In this document: one piece after another, positions 53,357 to 63,800 of the stretch
Layout: each line of letters starts with the position of its first letter
How positions within the stretch are numbered: the stretch's first letter is position 1
Assembly: GCA_905182575.1 (NCBI GenBank)
Contig: CAJJCA010000006.1
Coordinates: 1 to 64,000 of the forward strand
Length of the DNA: 64,000 nucleotides
Direction: 5' to 3'
Source: an uncultured Flavobacteriaceae bacterium
GTDB lineage: Bacteria > Bacteroidota > Bacteroidia > Flavobacteriales > Flavobacteriaceae
The notes under the pieces: generated by a model
Seen by the model: the letters and a program-made list of their open reading frames with translations, nothing else
Databases searched by the model: none
What the model was told of the DNA's origin: nothing
Position numbers and translations under genes: made by a program

Positions 53357-54325
53357 TTACATTAACTTTAAAAGTAAATCCCGTGTCGCCAATATTCCTT
53401 CTTCTTCACTGAGGCGGCTTCCTTCATATTCTATTCCGATGTACTGGTCATATCCATTACTTTTGACAATAGAAATCAACCTTTGATAATCCAAAGTAGT
53501 TTCATTTCCTTCACCATCAAAGTCATATGATTTGGCACTAACCGCAAATGCTTTGGGCATCATTTCGGCGACTCCTTTGTAATTGTCATAAGATTCAATG
53601 CATGGGGCATCCCAAAGTTCATTATTTTCTCGTTTTAAACAAAAATTTCCAAAATCAGGAAGCGTGCCACAGTTTTTCATATTTACTTCATTGATGAGTT
53701 CCATTAAAAGGGCTGCATTGGAAGATAAATAACCATGATTTTCTACGATAATATTTACATTCAATGGAAGTGCATATTCAGACAGTTTAATTAGACTGAG
53801 TTTAGAATAACTTTTCCAAAGCTCAGGATCAGTCTCGCCAAACAAGTTGATTCTGATTGAATGGCAACCCATCGCTGCCGCTGCATTGATCCATTTTTTA
53901 TGATTTTCTATTGCAATTAGCCTCTCCTCTTCGTTTTGAGTTGCTAAATTCCCTTCCTCATCAACCATAATCAAAATATTTTTCAATCCAAATTTAGCCG
54001 AAAGCTCATTATTTTTTTGAATAAATATTTTGATCGCTGCCTCTGGATCATCACTTTTGGTGACATCAGTATATAACTGACTTACATACTCCAAGCCTTC
54101 AAAACCCCATTTGCTTGCCAAAGACGCAAATTCATAAGGGGAAATCTTATCTTCTCTGATCATCTTATTGATTGACCATTGTGCCAAAGATATTTTATAG
54201 GCTGGTGCTTCAACTTCAGTTGTCTTTTTAGCCGATATATTTTTACAAGAACTCAGGCTAAACAAAATTACTCCAACTCCAACTCCAATCGAAAGAACTG
54301 TTGTCAGTCTAATTTTTTTAATCAT
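53357..54325 (-). CDS. Sugar phosphate isomerase/epimerase-like TIM barrel, lipoprotein
   Basis: ILFSLSSC lipobox; YKISLAQWSINKMI; IIVENHGYLSSNAALLMELINEVNMKNCGTLPDFGNFCL. Confidence 0.87.
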   Translation of the reverse strand: MIKKIRLTTVLSIGVGVGVILFSLSSCKNISAKKTTEVEAPAYKISLAQWSINKMIREDKISPYEFASLASKWGFEGLEYVSQLYTDVTKSDDPEAAIKIFIQKNNELSAKFGLKNILIMVDEEGNLATQNEEERLIAIENHKKWINAAAAMGCHSIRINLFGETDPELWKSYSKLSLIKLSEYALPLNVNIIVENHGYLSSNAALLMELINEVNMKNCGTLPDFGNFCLKRENNELWDAPCIESYDNYKGVAEMMPKAFAVSAKSYDFDGEGNETTLDYQRLISIVKSNGYDQYIGIEYEGSRLSEEEGILATRDLLLKLM

Positions 54326-54406
54326 AATGTTTTTTTTAAATTAAAAAGACAAAGTACGATAAAAAATATATACTTTTATTTCGCAAAAAATACAATAAAT
54401 TGATTT

Positions 54407-56098
54407 ATGGAAAACACATACGATGCAATTGTCGTTGGGACAGGCATAAGTGGTGGCTGGGCAGCAAAAGAACTTTGTGAGAAGGGTCTTAAAACATTGG
54501 TGCTAGAAAGAGGAAGAATGCTCAAGCATGTTGAGGACTATACAACCGCACATAAAGATCCCTGGGATTATAAAGCAGGGGATAAGATTACCAAAGAAAT
54601 TCGCAAGAAGCAACCCAAACAAAGTCGAACGAACTATGTCAACACTGAGTCATCATCACATTTATTTGTTGATGACAATGAGCATCCTTATAATGAGGTA
54701 AAAAGATTTGATTGGATTCGAGGCTATCACCTTGGCGGTAGATCGCTCATGTGGGGAAGACAAAGTTATCGTTTGAGTGATTTTGATTTTGGAGCAAATG
54801 CAAAAGATGGTGTCGCTGTGGATTGGCCCATTAGATATAAAGACTTATCTCCCTGGTATGATTATGTTGAAGAATATGTGGGAATAAGCGGAGAAAAGCT
54901 AGGTCTACCACAATTGCCAGATGGTAAATTTCTAAAACCGATGGAGATGAATTGTGTTGAAAATTCATTTAAAAACTCCATTGCAGAAAAATATGATGAT
55001 CGAGTGATTACCATGGGCCGAGTTGCTAATATTACTGAGGGAACAAAACCTGGATTAGGAAGAATGACATGCCAATACCGGAACCGATGCAGAAGAGGGT
55101 GTCCGTTTGGAGCATATTTCAGTAGCAACTCATCCACGCTCCCTGCTGCAGAGGCAACAGGAAATATGACGTTAAGAACGAATTCTGTTGTTTACGAAGT
55201 GATGTATGATGTTGATAATAAAAGAGCTACAGGGGTTAAAGTAATTGATTCTGAAACGAATCAAACCTATGAGTTTAAAGCCAAAGTAATTTTCTTGTGT
55301 GCCTCGACAATTGCCTCAACATCAATATTAATGCAATCGACCTCTGATCGTTTTCCTAATGGAATGGGGAATGATTCTGGAGAGTTGGGACATAATTTGA
55401 TGGACCATCACTTTCGTTTGGGTGCTTCTGCAACCTATGATGGTTTTAAAGATAAATACTATACTGGAAGAAGACCCAATGGAATATACATCCCTAGATT
55501 TAGAAACCTGGGAGGAAGTACCAACCAAAAAGAATTCATAAGAGGTTATGGTTATCAAGGAGGTGCAAGTAGATCGGACTGGAGTGAGAATATCAAAGAA
55601 ATGGCTTATGGTGCTGATTTGAAAAAAACAATAATGGAGCCTGGAGACTGGAAGATGGGCATGACTGGTTTTGGCGAAACACTCCCTTATCATGAGAATA
55701 AAATGTATTTAGATAATGAGAAGAAAGACAAATGGGGCTTACCTACTGTCACTTTTGATGCAGAATTTAAGGAAAACGAATTCGCAATGCGTAAAGACAT
55801 AAAACAGCAAGCCGCTGAAATGTTGGAAGCTGCAGGATTTAAAAATGTTAATGAATTTGATAAAGGATCTACCCTTGGTTTAGGAATTCACGAAATGGGT
55901 ACAGCCAGAATGGGGCACGATCCCAAAACATCTGTATTAAACAGAAATAATCAACTTCATACTGTTCCCAATGTATATGTTACCGATGGGGCGGCAATGA
56001 CCTCGGCTGGAAATCAAAATCCTTCCCTGACCTATATGGCTTTGACTGCCAGGGCTGCAAACCATGCTGTTGAAGAATTAAAAAAAATGAATATTTAA
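54407..56098 (+). CDS. GMC family oxidoreductase (FAD-dependent sugar dehydrogenase large subunit)
   Basis: YDAIVVGTGISGGWAAKELCEKGLKTLVLERG; CRRGCPFGAYFSSNSSTLPAAEATGN; HEMGTARMGHDP; NVYVTDGAAMTSAGNQNPSLTYMALTAR. Confidence 0.93.
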   Translation: MENTYDAIVVGTGISGGWAAKELCEKGLKTLVLERGRMLKHVEDYTTAHKDPWDYKAGDKITKEIRKKQPKQSRTNYVNTESSSHLFVDDNEHPYNEVKRFDWIRGYHLGGRSLMWGRQSYRLSDFDFGANAKDGVAVDWPIRYKDLSPWYDYVEEYVGISGEKLGLPQLPDGKFLKPMEMNCVENSFKNSIAEKYDDRVITMGRVANITEGTKPGLGRMTCQYRNRCRRGCPFGAYFSSNSSTLPAAEATGNMTLRTNSVVYEVMYDVDNKRATGVKVIDSETNQTYEFKAKVIFLCASTIASTSILMQSTSDRFPNGMGNDSGELGHNLMDHHFRLGASATYDGFKDKYYTGRRPNGIYIPRFRNLGGSTNQKEFIRGYGYQGGASRSDWSENIKEMAYGADLKKTIMEPGDWKMGMTGFGETLPYHENKMYLDNEKKDKWGLPTVTFDAEFKENEFAMRKDIKQQAAEMLEAAGFKNVNEFDKGSTLGLGIHEMGTARMGHDPKTSVLNRNNQLHTVPNVYVTDGAAMTSAGNQNPSLTYMALTARAANHAVEELKKMNI

Positions 56099-56108
56099 TC
56101 AATTAAAG

Positions 56109-56753
56109 ATGAATAGAAGAAAAGCTTTAAAAAATATTGGAATGGGATTTGGCGCTATAACTGCCACACCCGCAGTTGTTGGTCTTTTTCAAAGTTGTCA
56201 GACTGCTGCTCCTAATTGGAAGCCAATTCATTTTACGCAAGACCAGTTTGGTGTCGTTTCAAAACTAATGGACATTATCATTCCAACTACAGATATTCCA
56301 GGAGCAATCGAATTGAAACTCCCAGAATTTTTAGATGGTTATGTGGATGCAATAATCAATACGAAAGGTCAAGAATCTTTGATTTTAGGACTGAATCAAT
56401 ACATTGCTATAGCTCTTGAGGAAAAGGGAGATGATGATGCAGGTGATCTAACCTCCGAGGAACTTGAAGTGCCATTATCAAAGTACCTTCGAGGGGATGA
56501 AGTGCAACAAAAAAATTGGTCAAAAGCAGTTTCGGCCTATAAAGCAGCTGTGAAAAAGGACAGTGCTGCCTCCATTCCAAAAGAAGCGTTGGCCTATGAG
56601 TTTGCTGTTCAACTTAGGTCAATGACCATCACCGCGTTTAAAACCAACGAGTACATTGGTGAAAACATATTGGCCTATGTGCCGATACCAGGGCAACAAA
56701 AAGGTTGTGTTGATTTAATGGAAGCTACAGGAGGAAAAGCCTATTCTTTATAG
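56109..56753 (+). CDS. Gluconate 2-dehydrogenase subunit 3 family protein (Tat-like signal)
   Basis: NRRKALKNIGMGFGAITATPAVVGLFQSC; DIIIPTTDIPGAIELKLPEFLDGYVD. Confidence 0.88.
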   Translation: MNRRKALKNIGMGFGAITATPAVVGLFQSCQTAAPNWKPIHFTQDQFGVVSKLMDIIIPTTDIPGAIELKLPEFLDGYVDAIINTKGQESLILGLNQYIAIALEEKGDDDAGDLTSEELEVPLSKYLRGDEVQQKNWSKAVSAYKAAVKKDSAASIPKEALAYEFAVQLRSMTITAFKTNEYIGENILAYVPIPGQQKGCVDLMEATGGKAYSL

Positions 56754-57227
56754 ACTTCTAAAATATTCTGCAATAGCTCGAGTCTCGTCTTCTGTTAAAT
56801 TTTGATTTAACATCATGACGTTATTGTATTCTTTAAGCAATGATATTGCAGTAGGATCTTTTTGCAACATTTCTGTAGGGTTTAGAATCATATTCATAAC
56901 CCATGCTGGATTTCTACGTTCATAAATCCCTTTCATTGCAGGTCCGATGAGTTTTCTTTCTGCCATGTGACAAGCCGTACATTTTTGTTTAAATGCTGCC
57001 GCACCTGTTTCAACAAGTTTATCATCTATTTTAGCATCAAATTTCATTGAGCTTATGGGGCCAATACCTTTATTGGAAAGATCAATTGCAGTTTTTCCAG
57101 CAGCAATATTTTTAACAGGAGCTTCTTTTTGAGTTCTGTTGTATTCAAATCCTTTTTTCTTTTCAGTTTTTGAGCCACAGCTAATCAAAAGTATTGAAGT
57201 GAACAGAATAAAGAGCAATTTTCTCAT
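56748..57227 (-). CDS. Mono-heme c-type cytochrome lipoprotein
   Basis: ILLISC lipobox; FKQKCTACHMAERKLIGPAMKGIYERR; distal Met region NVMMLNQNLTEDETRAIAEYF. Confidence 0.9.
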   Translation of the reverse strand: MRKLLFILFTSILLISCGSKTEKKKGFEYNRTQKEAPVKNIAAGKTAIDLSNKGIGPISSMKFDAKIDDKLVETGAAAFKQKCTACHMAERKLIGPAMKGIYERRNPAWVMNMILNPTEMLQKDPTAISLLKEYNNVMMLNQNLTEDETRAIAEYFRSL

Positions 57228-57325
57228 AAGTGATTTTAAATTTCAAAAATAGAAAAGAAAATTAGATTCACAATTAAGGTTTAAATATATTTTAATAGAA
57301 TAATAAAAATTAAATTTTGAGTCTC

Positions 57326-58216
57326 TTATCTTAAGGAAGGTTTTTTCGAAACCAGAAAAACCCCAGATAAAGTCAAAATACAGGCGACAATTTTTATTGT
57401 ATCAATAAAGTCATTCCCTGAAGCAACCGCATAGGAAATCGCGATGAGGGGTTGCGCATAGGCAAAAACACCAAAAGTTGAAGCTTGTAAAGTTTTTAGG
57501 GCATAAAAAGAAAGAAGATAAGTCATGAAGGTTGTCCCGACAATTACAAATCCAATTCTCCAAATGGCATCAAAAGGAAGGCTGGGGAAATCGATTTCAT
57601 TAAACTCGCTAATGGAAAGCGGAAATGTGATAATGAATCCCGAAAGAAACATCCACTTCATGATGGTGACAGTGCTGTATTTTTGGGTTAAGGGCTTAAT
57701 TACAATTACATAGGCAGCATAAAAACTAGAGTTCACCATGAATAGAATATTTCCCAGTACGATATTTGGCGCGTTTGGGGTATTCTCTTTCACTGATATC
57801 ACTAATAAGAGGGCGCCTAGAAAGCCTAATAAAACTCCGTATACTTTTCTCTTACTTATTTTTTCACCGAGAAATATGTAAGAAAGCACCAATATCATAA
57901 TCGGGACAAGGGTGGCGAAAATCCCACTGTTTACTGGAGTTGAAAGCTGAAGGCCTTTGAAGAAGGACAACATGTTAATGCACATTCCCAAGAGCGATCC
58001 AATAAATATTTTCATGAAATCTCCCCGATCAATTTTTTCTTTTTTCAAGAATAAACTGATCAGCCAAAAAAGGATTGCCGCTCCAGAAAGGCGCATGAAA
58101 ACAAATCCAAACGCACCAACATAATGCGGCATGATTACTTTCGCAACGGTATGGTTTAAACCATAAATAGTGGCGGTACCCGTAGCGGCCAAAAGCGCCC
58201 AAAATCTACTGCTCAT
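57326..58216 (-). CDS. EamA/DMT superfamily transporter
   Basis: About ten hydrophobic segments; SSRFWALLAATGTATIYGLNHTVAKVIMP; start at 58216 preferred. Confidence 0.88.
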   Translation of the reverse strand: MSSRFWALLAATGTATIYGLNHTVAKVIMPHYVGAFGFVFMRLSGAAILFWLISLFLKKEKIDRGDFMKIFIGSLLGMCINMLSFFKGLQLSTPVNSGIFATLVPIMILVLSYIFLGEKISKRKVYGVLLGFLGALLLVISVKENTPNAPNIVLGNILFMVNSSFYAAYVIVIKPLTQKYSTVTIMKWMFLSGFIITFPLSISEFNEIDFPSLPFDAIWRIGFVIVGTTFMTYLLSFYALKTLQASTFGVFAYAQPLIAISYAVASGNDFIDTIKIVACILTLSGVFLVSKKPSLR

Positions 58217-58562
58217 TGATCCAGTTTCTAGCTTGTTCAACCGTATTTTTACTGTTACCAATAAAATATTTATTTTTGTAAACCAATACAGGGCGTTTTA
58301 AAAAAGTATAATGATCTAGTAAAAGATCGCGATAATCATCTTCGGTTAATTCTTTGTCCTTGAGGTGAGGTTGCTTTAACAGCTGCGCCCTTTTGTTTAT
58401 TAAAGACTCATAGCTTCCCGCAGCTTCGTATAATCGTGATAATTGTTCGGAGTTAAGCGGGTGTTTTTTGATATCAATAAGCGCTATTTCATGGGGGAGA
58501 TTTAACTCTTTTTGTATTCTTTTACAAGTATCACAACTGCTTAAATAGAGAAAAAAATTCAT
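58206..58562 (-). CDS. ArsC/Spx-family thioredoxin-fold protein
   Basis: LSSCDTCKRIQKELNLP (CxxC); FLKRPVLVYKNKYFIGNS. Confidence 0.85.
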   Translation of the reverse strand: MNFFLYLSSCDTCKRIQKELNLPHEIALIDIKKHPLNSEQLSRLYEAAGSYESLINKRAQLLKQPHLKDKELTEDDYRDLLLDHYTFLKRPVLVYKNKYFIGNSKNTVEQARNWINEQ

Positions 58563-58660
58563 TTTAATTGATTGACATTACAAAGTAATATCATTTTTAT
58601 TTAATTGAAGACAAATTACTTTAAAATCCAATACCTTTGTAGTACTTATAAAAACTCGTT

Positions 58661-59813
58661 TTGATGAAGAAGAAGCTTAGATTTAATAGCGCGACAATAC
58701 ACGGAGGTCAAACTCCTGATCCTGCATATGGAGCAGTAATGCCTCCCATTTATCAAACCTCTACCTATGCACAAAGCAGCCCAGGAGATCATAAAGGTTT
58801 TGAATACAGCCGAACGCACAACCCCACACGGTCAGCTTTGGAGCGATCAATAGCCAGTATTGAAAATGGTCAACATGGCTTGACTTATGCCTCAGGACTT
58901 GCCGCTATGGATGCAGTAATGAAGCTATTTAGCCCTGGGGATGAGGTTATCTCTACAAATGATTTATACGGAGGCTCTTATCGTCTTTTCACTAAAATAT
59001 TTGAGAATTACGGACTAAAATTCCATTTTGTAGACATGCAAGATCCAAACCATGTTGCAGAATATGTAAATAAAAACACAAAACTTATTTGGGTAGAAAC
59101 TCCAACCAATCCGATGATGAATATCATCGATATCAAAGGAATGGCTGCCCTAGCAAAGTTAAAGAATGTTCTTTTAGCGGTGGACAATACATTCGCTTCT
59201 CCTTATCTTCAACAACCACTAGATTTGGGAGCCGATATTGTAATGCATTCTGCAACAAAATATTGCAGGTCACAGTGATGTGGTTCTTGGATTGTTGGTC
59301 GTAAACGATGATGAATTACAAGAAAAACTTGCCTTTATACAGAATGCCAGTGGAGCGATTCCAGGACCGATGGATAGTTTTTTAACCCTTAGGGGAATCA
59401 AGACTTTACACGTCAGAATGCAAAGACATTCTGAAAATGGAGCTGCAATTGCCAACTATTTAAACCAACATTCTAAAATTGAAAAAGTATATTGGCCAGG
59501 TTTTGAATCCCATCCAAACCATCAAATTGCTAAAGACCAAATGAATGATTTTGGTGGGATGATTTCCTTTGTTCCTAAAGGAGGCGACCGTGCTACTGCA
59601 ATAAAAATTGTTGAAAAAATGGAAGTTTTCACGCTTGCCGAATCCTTAGGTGGTGTGGAGAGTTTGGCTGGGCATCCTGCCAGTATGACGCATGCTTCTA
59701 TTCCAAAAGAGGAACGAGAAAAAAGTGGTGTTGTTGACGGATTAATTAGATTAAGTGTCGGAATTGAGGATGCGCAGGACTTGATTGAAGACCTAGAACA
59801 AGCCATCGGGTAA
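58661..59813 (+). CDS. metB: Cystathionine gamma-synthase/lyase family PLP enzyme, one frameshift near 59265
   Basis: FNSATIHGGQTPDPAYGAVMPPIYQTSTY; YSRTHNPTRSALERSIA; HSATKY frame change to GHSDVVLGLLV; ESLGGVESLAGHPASMTHASIP. Confidence 0.92.
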
Positions 59814-59834
59814 TAATTTCCAGACGTGTTAAAA

Positions 59835-60597
59835 ATGGAACTCCAAAATAACAAAAAAATATATTTTTCTTCTGACAATCACTTGGGAGCGCCCAACAAT
59901 GAGGAAAGTCGCTTAAGAGAGAAAAAATTTATTTCATTGGTTAGAGCATGTCCGAAAAGATGCTCAAGCAATTTATTTATTAGGAGATCTTTTTGATTTT
60001 TGGTTTGAATACAAAACAGTAGTCCCAAAAGGCTTTGTCAGGGTTTTCAGTAAGCTTGCTGAAATTGTAGATTCAGGAATCCCGATTGTTTTTTTTGTGG
60101 GAAATCACGACATGTGGATGGACGATTATTTCCAAAAAGAATTGGGCATAACAGTACACTTCAAACCCATCGAGTTAACCATAGATAAAACCTCTTTTTT
60201 TATTGGACATGGAGACGGTTTGGGACCTGGAGATAAAGGGTACAAAAGAATGAAAAGAGTATTTACGAATTCTTTTGCAAAAAGGCTTTACCGGTGGATA
60301 CATCCTGATTTGGGGATGCGTCTTGGAAAACGACTTTCCATTAAAAATAAACTCATTACAAAAAAAGAAGATATTAAGTTTTTAGTGGAGGAAAAAGAAT
60401 GGTTGGTAATCTATAGTAGGAGAAAGCTCAAAGAAAAGCATTTCGACTATTTTATTTTTGGTCACCGCCATTTACCTTTAGAAATCGAATTAGAAAAAAA
60501 CTCAAAATATATAAATCTTGGCGATTGGATTACTTACTTTACCTATGGAGTTTTCGATGGCAATTCAGTGGAACTAAAAACTTGGAAAAACAACTAA
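59835..60597 (+). CDS. UDP-2,3-diacylglucosamine diphosphatase-like metallophosphoesterase, frameshift near 59935
   Basis: KKIYFSSDNHLGAPNNEESRLREKKFI then WLEHVRKDAQAIYLLGDLFDFWFEYKTVVPKGF; FFVGNHDMW; FIFGHRHLP. Confidence 0.9.
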
Positions 60598-60601
60598 TTC
60601 T

Positions 60602-61817
60602 ATGATTGAAGAAAAATCTTTTGAGTTAGAAAAAACAGTCTTAGTAGGAATTATAAACAGTAGTCAAGACGAGGTTAAATCAAAAGAATACTTAGACGAA
60701 CTGGAGTTTTTGGTTCACACCGCGGGCGGCGAAGTATTAAAAAGATTTGTTCAAAAAATGCAATCCTCCAACCCCAAAACGTTTATTGGGTCGGGTAAAA
60801 TTAGAGATGTAGAAGCTTATGGTGATGAAAACGAAATCACGACAGTCGTTTTTGATGACGAACTGACCCCAGCCCAACAAGGAAACATCGAAAAAATATT
60901 ACGATGCAAGGTTCTTGATCGTACCGGTCTTATCCTAGATATTTTTGCTCAAAGAGCCCAAACTAGCTATGCCAGAACACAGGTTGAGTTGGCGCAATAC
61001 CAGTATTTACTTCCTCGCCTCAAGGGACTTTGGACGCACCTTGAAAGACAAAAAGGAGGAATTGGAATGCGAGGACCTGGAGAAACTGAAATTGAGACTG
61101 ATAGAAGAATTGTTCGGGATAAGATTACATTATTAAAAAAGAAATTGGTCACCATTGACCGTCAAATGTCAACTCAAAGAGGAAACCGAGGCGCCTTGGT
61201 TCGGGTAGCTTTGGTGGGGTATACTAATGTTGGAAAATCTACCTTAATGAATGTCATCGCTAAGAGTGATGTCTTTGCAGAAAACAAACTTTTTGCGACG
61301 CTAGACACCACCGTTAGAAAAGTTGTCATTGGAAATCTCCCTTTTCTTTTGAGTGACACCGTTGGGTTTATCCGCAAACTTCCCACCCAATTGGTGGAAT
61401 CTTTTAAAGGCACTTTGGATGAGGTTAAGGAAGCTGACCTACTCCTTCATGTAGTGGACATTTCGCACCCTAATTTTGAAGAGCATATTGAGTCAGTAAA
61501 TCAGATTTTGAGTGAACATTAAAAGTTTTGATAAACCTACGTTGATGGTTTTCAATAAGATTGACGCTTATAATGCTGCTCCTTGGGATGATGCAGAATT
61601 GATAGAACAACGCTCTGAAAAACACTATTCTCTAGAAGAGTGGCAAAAAACTTGGATGCATAAGGTTAATGGAAATGCTGTTTTTATTTCCGCTTTAAGC
61701 AAAGAAAATCTTGAACAGTTTAGGAAACGAGTTTATGCCGATATTCGGGACATTCACGTTACCCGATTCCCCTACAACCAGTTCCTCTATCCCGAAGGAT
61801 TGGACGAGATGCAATAG
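60602..61817 (+). CDS. hflX: GTPase HflX, frameshift near 61517
   Basis: GSGKIRDVEAY; GPGETEIETDRRIVRDKI; LVGYTNVGKSTLMNVI; VFNKIDAY in the shifted frame. Confidence 0.95.
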
Positions 61818-61972
61818 ATTCTTTCTTGAAAATTATTTTTTATCAACCACTGCCTAACAAATTCTTTAGATAACTTTTAATTTAAAAATGTAAGTTCTAT
61901 TCCCACACTATTTTTATATTTTTTAATACATTGTATGAATATCAAATAAACCTTGTTTTAATTAATCAAAAA

Positions 61973-63339
61973 ATGAAAAAGATAATTCTCCTTATCGCTA
62001 TTTATTTGGTTTCAAACGGAATAAATGCGCAACAGAAAAAGATTTGGGATGAAACCAAAGAAGAAAAAACGGAACGCCTTGCCTGGTGGACTAACGATCG
62101 TTTTGGAATGTTTATTCATTGGGGATCTTATTCTTTAGCGAGCAGACACGAATGGGTTAAGAAACACGAAGTAATTGATGATGTAACCTATAAGAAGTAC
62201 TTTGATAATTTCAATCCAGATTTATACAATCCCAGAGAATGGGCAAAATTGGCCAAAGCTGCCGGAATGAAGTATGCGGTAATCACAACTAAACACCATG
62301 AAGGTTTTACCTTGTTTGATTCTGATTTCACAGAATATAATGTAACAAACACTCCTTATGGAAAAGATGCTCTCAAAGAATGGGTCGATGCTTTTAGAGA
62401 AGAAGGTTTGAAAATCGGGTTTTATTATTCATTGATTGATTGGCATCATCCCGAATATACAATCGACAGGGTTCACCCCTTAAAGCCAAAAAACAAAGAA
62501 GATTATAAGGCGCTAAATAAAGAAAGGGACATGTCCGTTTATCGAGAATACTTGATGAACCAGGTGACGGAAATATTGACCAATTATGGAAAGGTTGACA
62601 TGTTATGGTTAGACTATTCCTTTCCCGATTATGTAAAGTCAAGTTTACGCAGATTTGTTCAATTAAACTCATAAAAAAGGTTCGAAAGCTTCAGCCTGAG
62701 ATCATCGTAAACGACAGACTTGATTTAAAAGAATATTGGGGTGGATGGGATTTCACAACGCCTGAACAGTTTAAAGTCAAAGAATGGCCCACCTTCGAAG
62801 GAGAAAAAATCCCTTGGGAAACTTGTCAAACTTTTAGTGGTTCTTGGGGGTATTATCGAGATGAACTTAAATGGAAGGACAACAAACAATTGTTGGTTTT
62901 GTTGATAGAATCGGTAAGTAAAGGAGGTAATCTTTTGCTGAATGTAGGCCCTACTGGAAGAGGGACCATCGACTATCGCGCAGAAAATGCATTATCTGAA
63001 ATTGGCGACTGGATGAGGTTCAATAATAGGGCCATTTACGGTTGTACTCAGGCGCCTGAAGCTTTTGAGGTTCCAGACAATTCATTGCTGACTTATAATC
63101 CTGAGACAAACAGGCTCTACATTCATTTGCTAGATTATCCGCTTCAGAATTTCACCTTGAAAGGAATGAAAGGAAAAATTAAATATATACAGTTCTTACA
63201 TGATGCTTCAGAAATAAAAATCTCAAATCCAGTGGGACATTGGATTAAGGAGGAAGTGGCTGAAGGAGATGTAAATTTAGTTTTACCGGTTACCAAGCCT
63301 CCAGTTGAAGTGCCTGTAATAGAGGTGTTTTTAAAATAA
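61973..63339 (+). CDS. Alpha-L-fucosidase (GH29), one frameshift near 62630
   Basis: Signal peptide; WWTNDRFGMFIHWGSYSLASRHEWVKK; YAVITTKHHEGFTLFDSDFTEYN; VDMLWLDYSF; SKGGNLLLNVGPTGRG. Confidence 0.92.
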
Positions 63340-63389
63340 ATTGATTTTAAACATTGGGTTGAAGTAAATGATCGGAATATCCTCTTAAA

Positions 63390-63713
63390 ATCCCTGGAGG
63401 AATTTCCTATCAAGATTTAAATGCATTATTAGATAATGCAATGTATGGAAATTATAAATTTTTGTATTTATCTCCTGAAAGGTTGCAGCAAGAATTAGTG
63501 CAGAATTGCATCAAGCAAATGAATGTAAATTTAATCGCGATTGATGAGGCACATTGTATTTCTCAATGGGGAAACGATTTTAGGCCAGCTTATAAAAACT
63601 GCAACATCCTAAGAACATTTTTTCCATTAGTGCCTATGATCGCTTTAACTGCCTCTGCGACGCCAGAAGTAGTAGCGGATACTGTTCTCCAATTAAAATT
63701 AGATTTGGATTAA
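63390..63713 (+). pseudogene. recQ: Internal fragment of a RecQ-type DNA helicase
   Basis: IPGGISYQDLNALLDNAMYGNYKFLYLSPERLQQELVQ... AIDEAHCISQWGNDFRPAY ... IALTASATPEVV; no Walker A, no second RecA domain. Confidence 0.85.
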
Positions 63714-63800
63714 CCAAACATATACCAAACCTTACGATAGTTGGGGAACAATTGTGTTAAATAAATCTATAAATAGAGTTTCATTTTAAACACCTAATGT

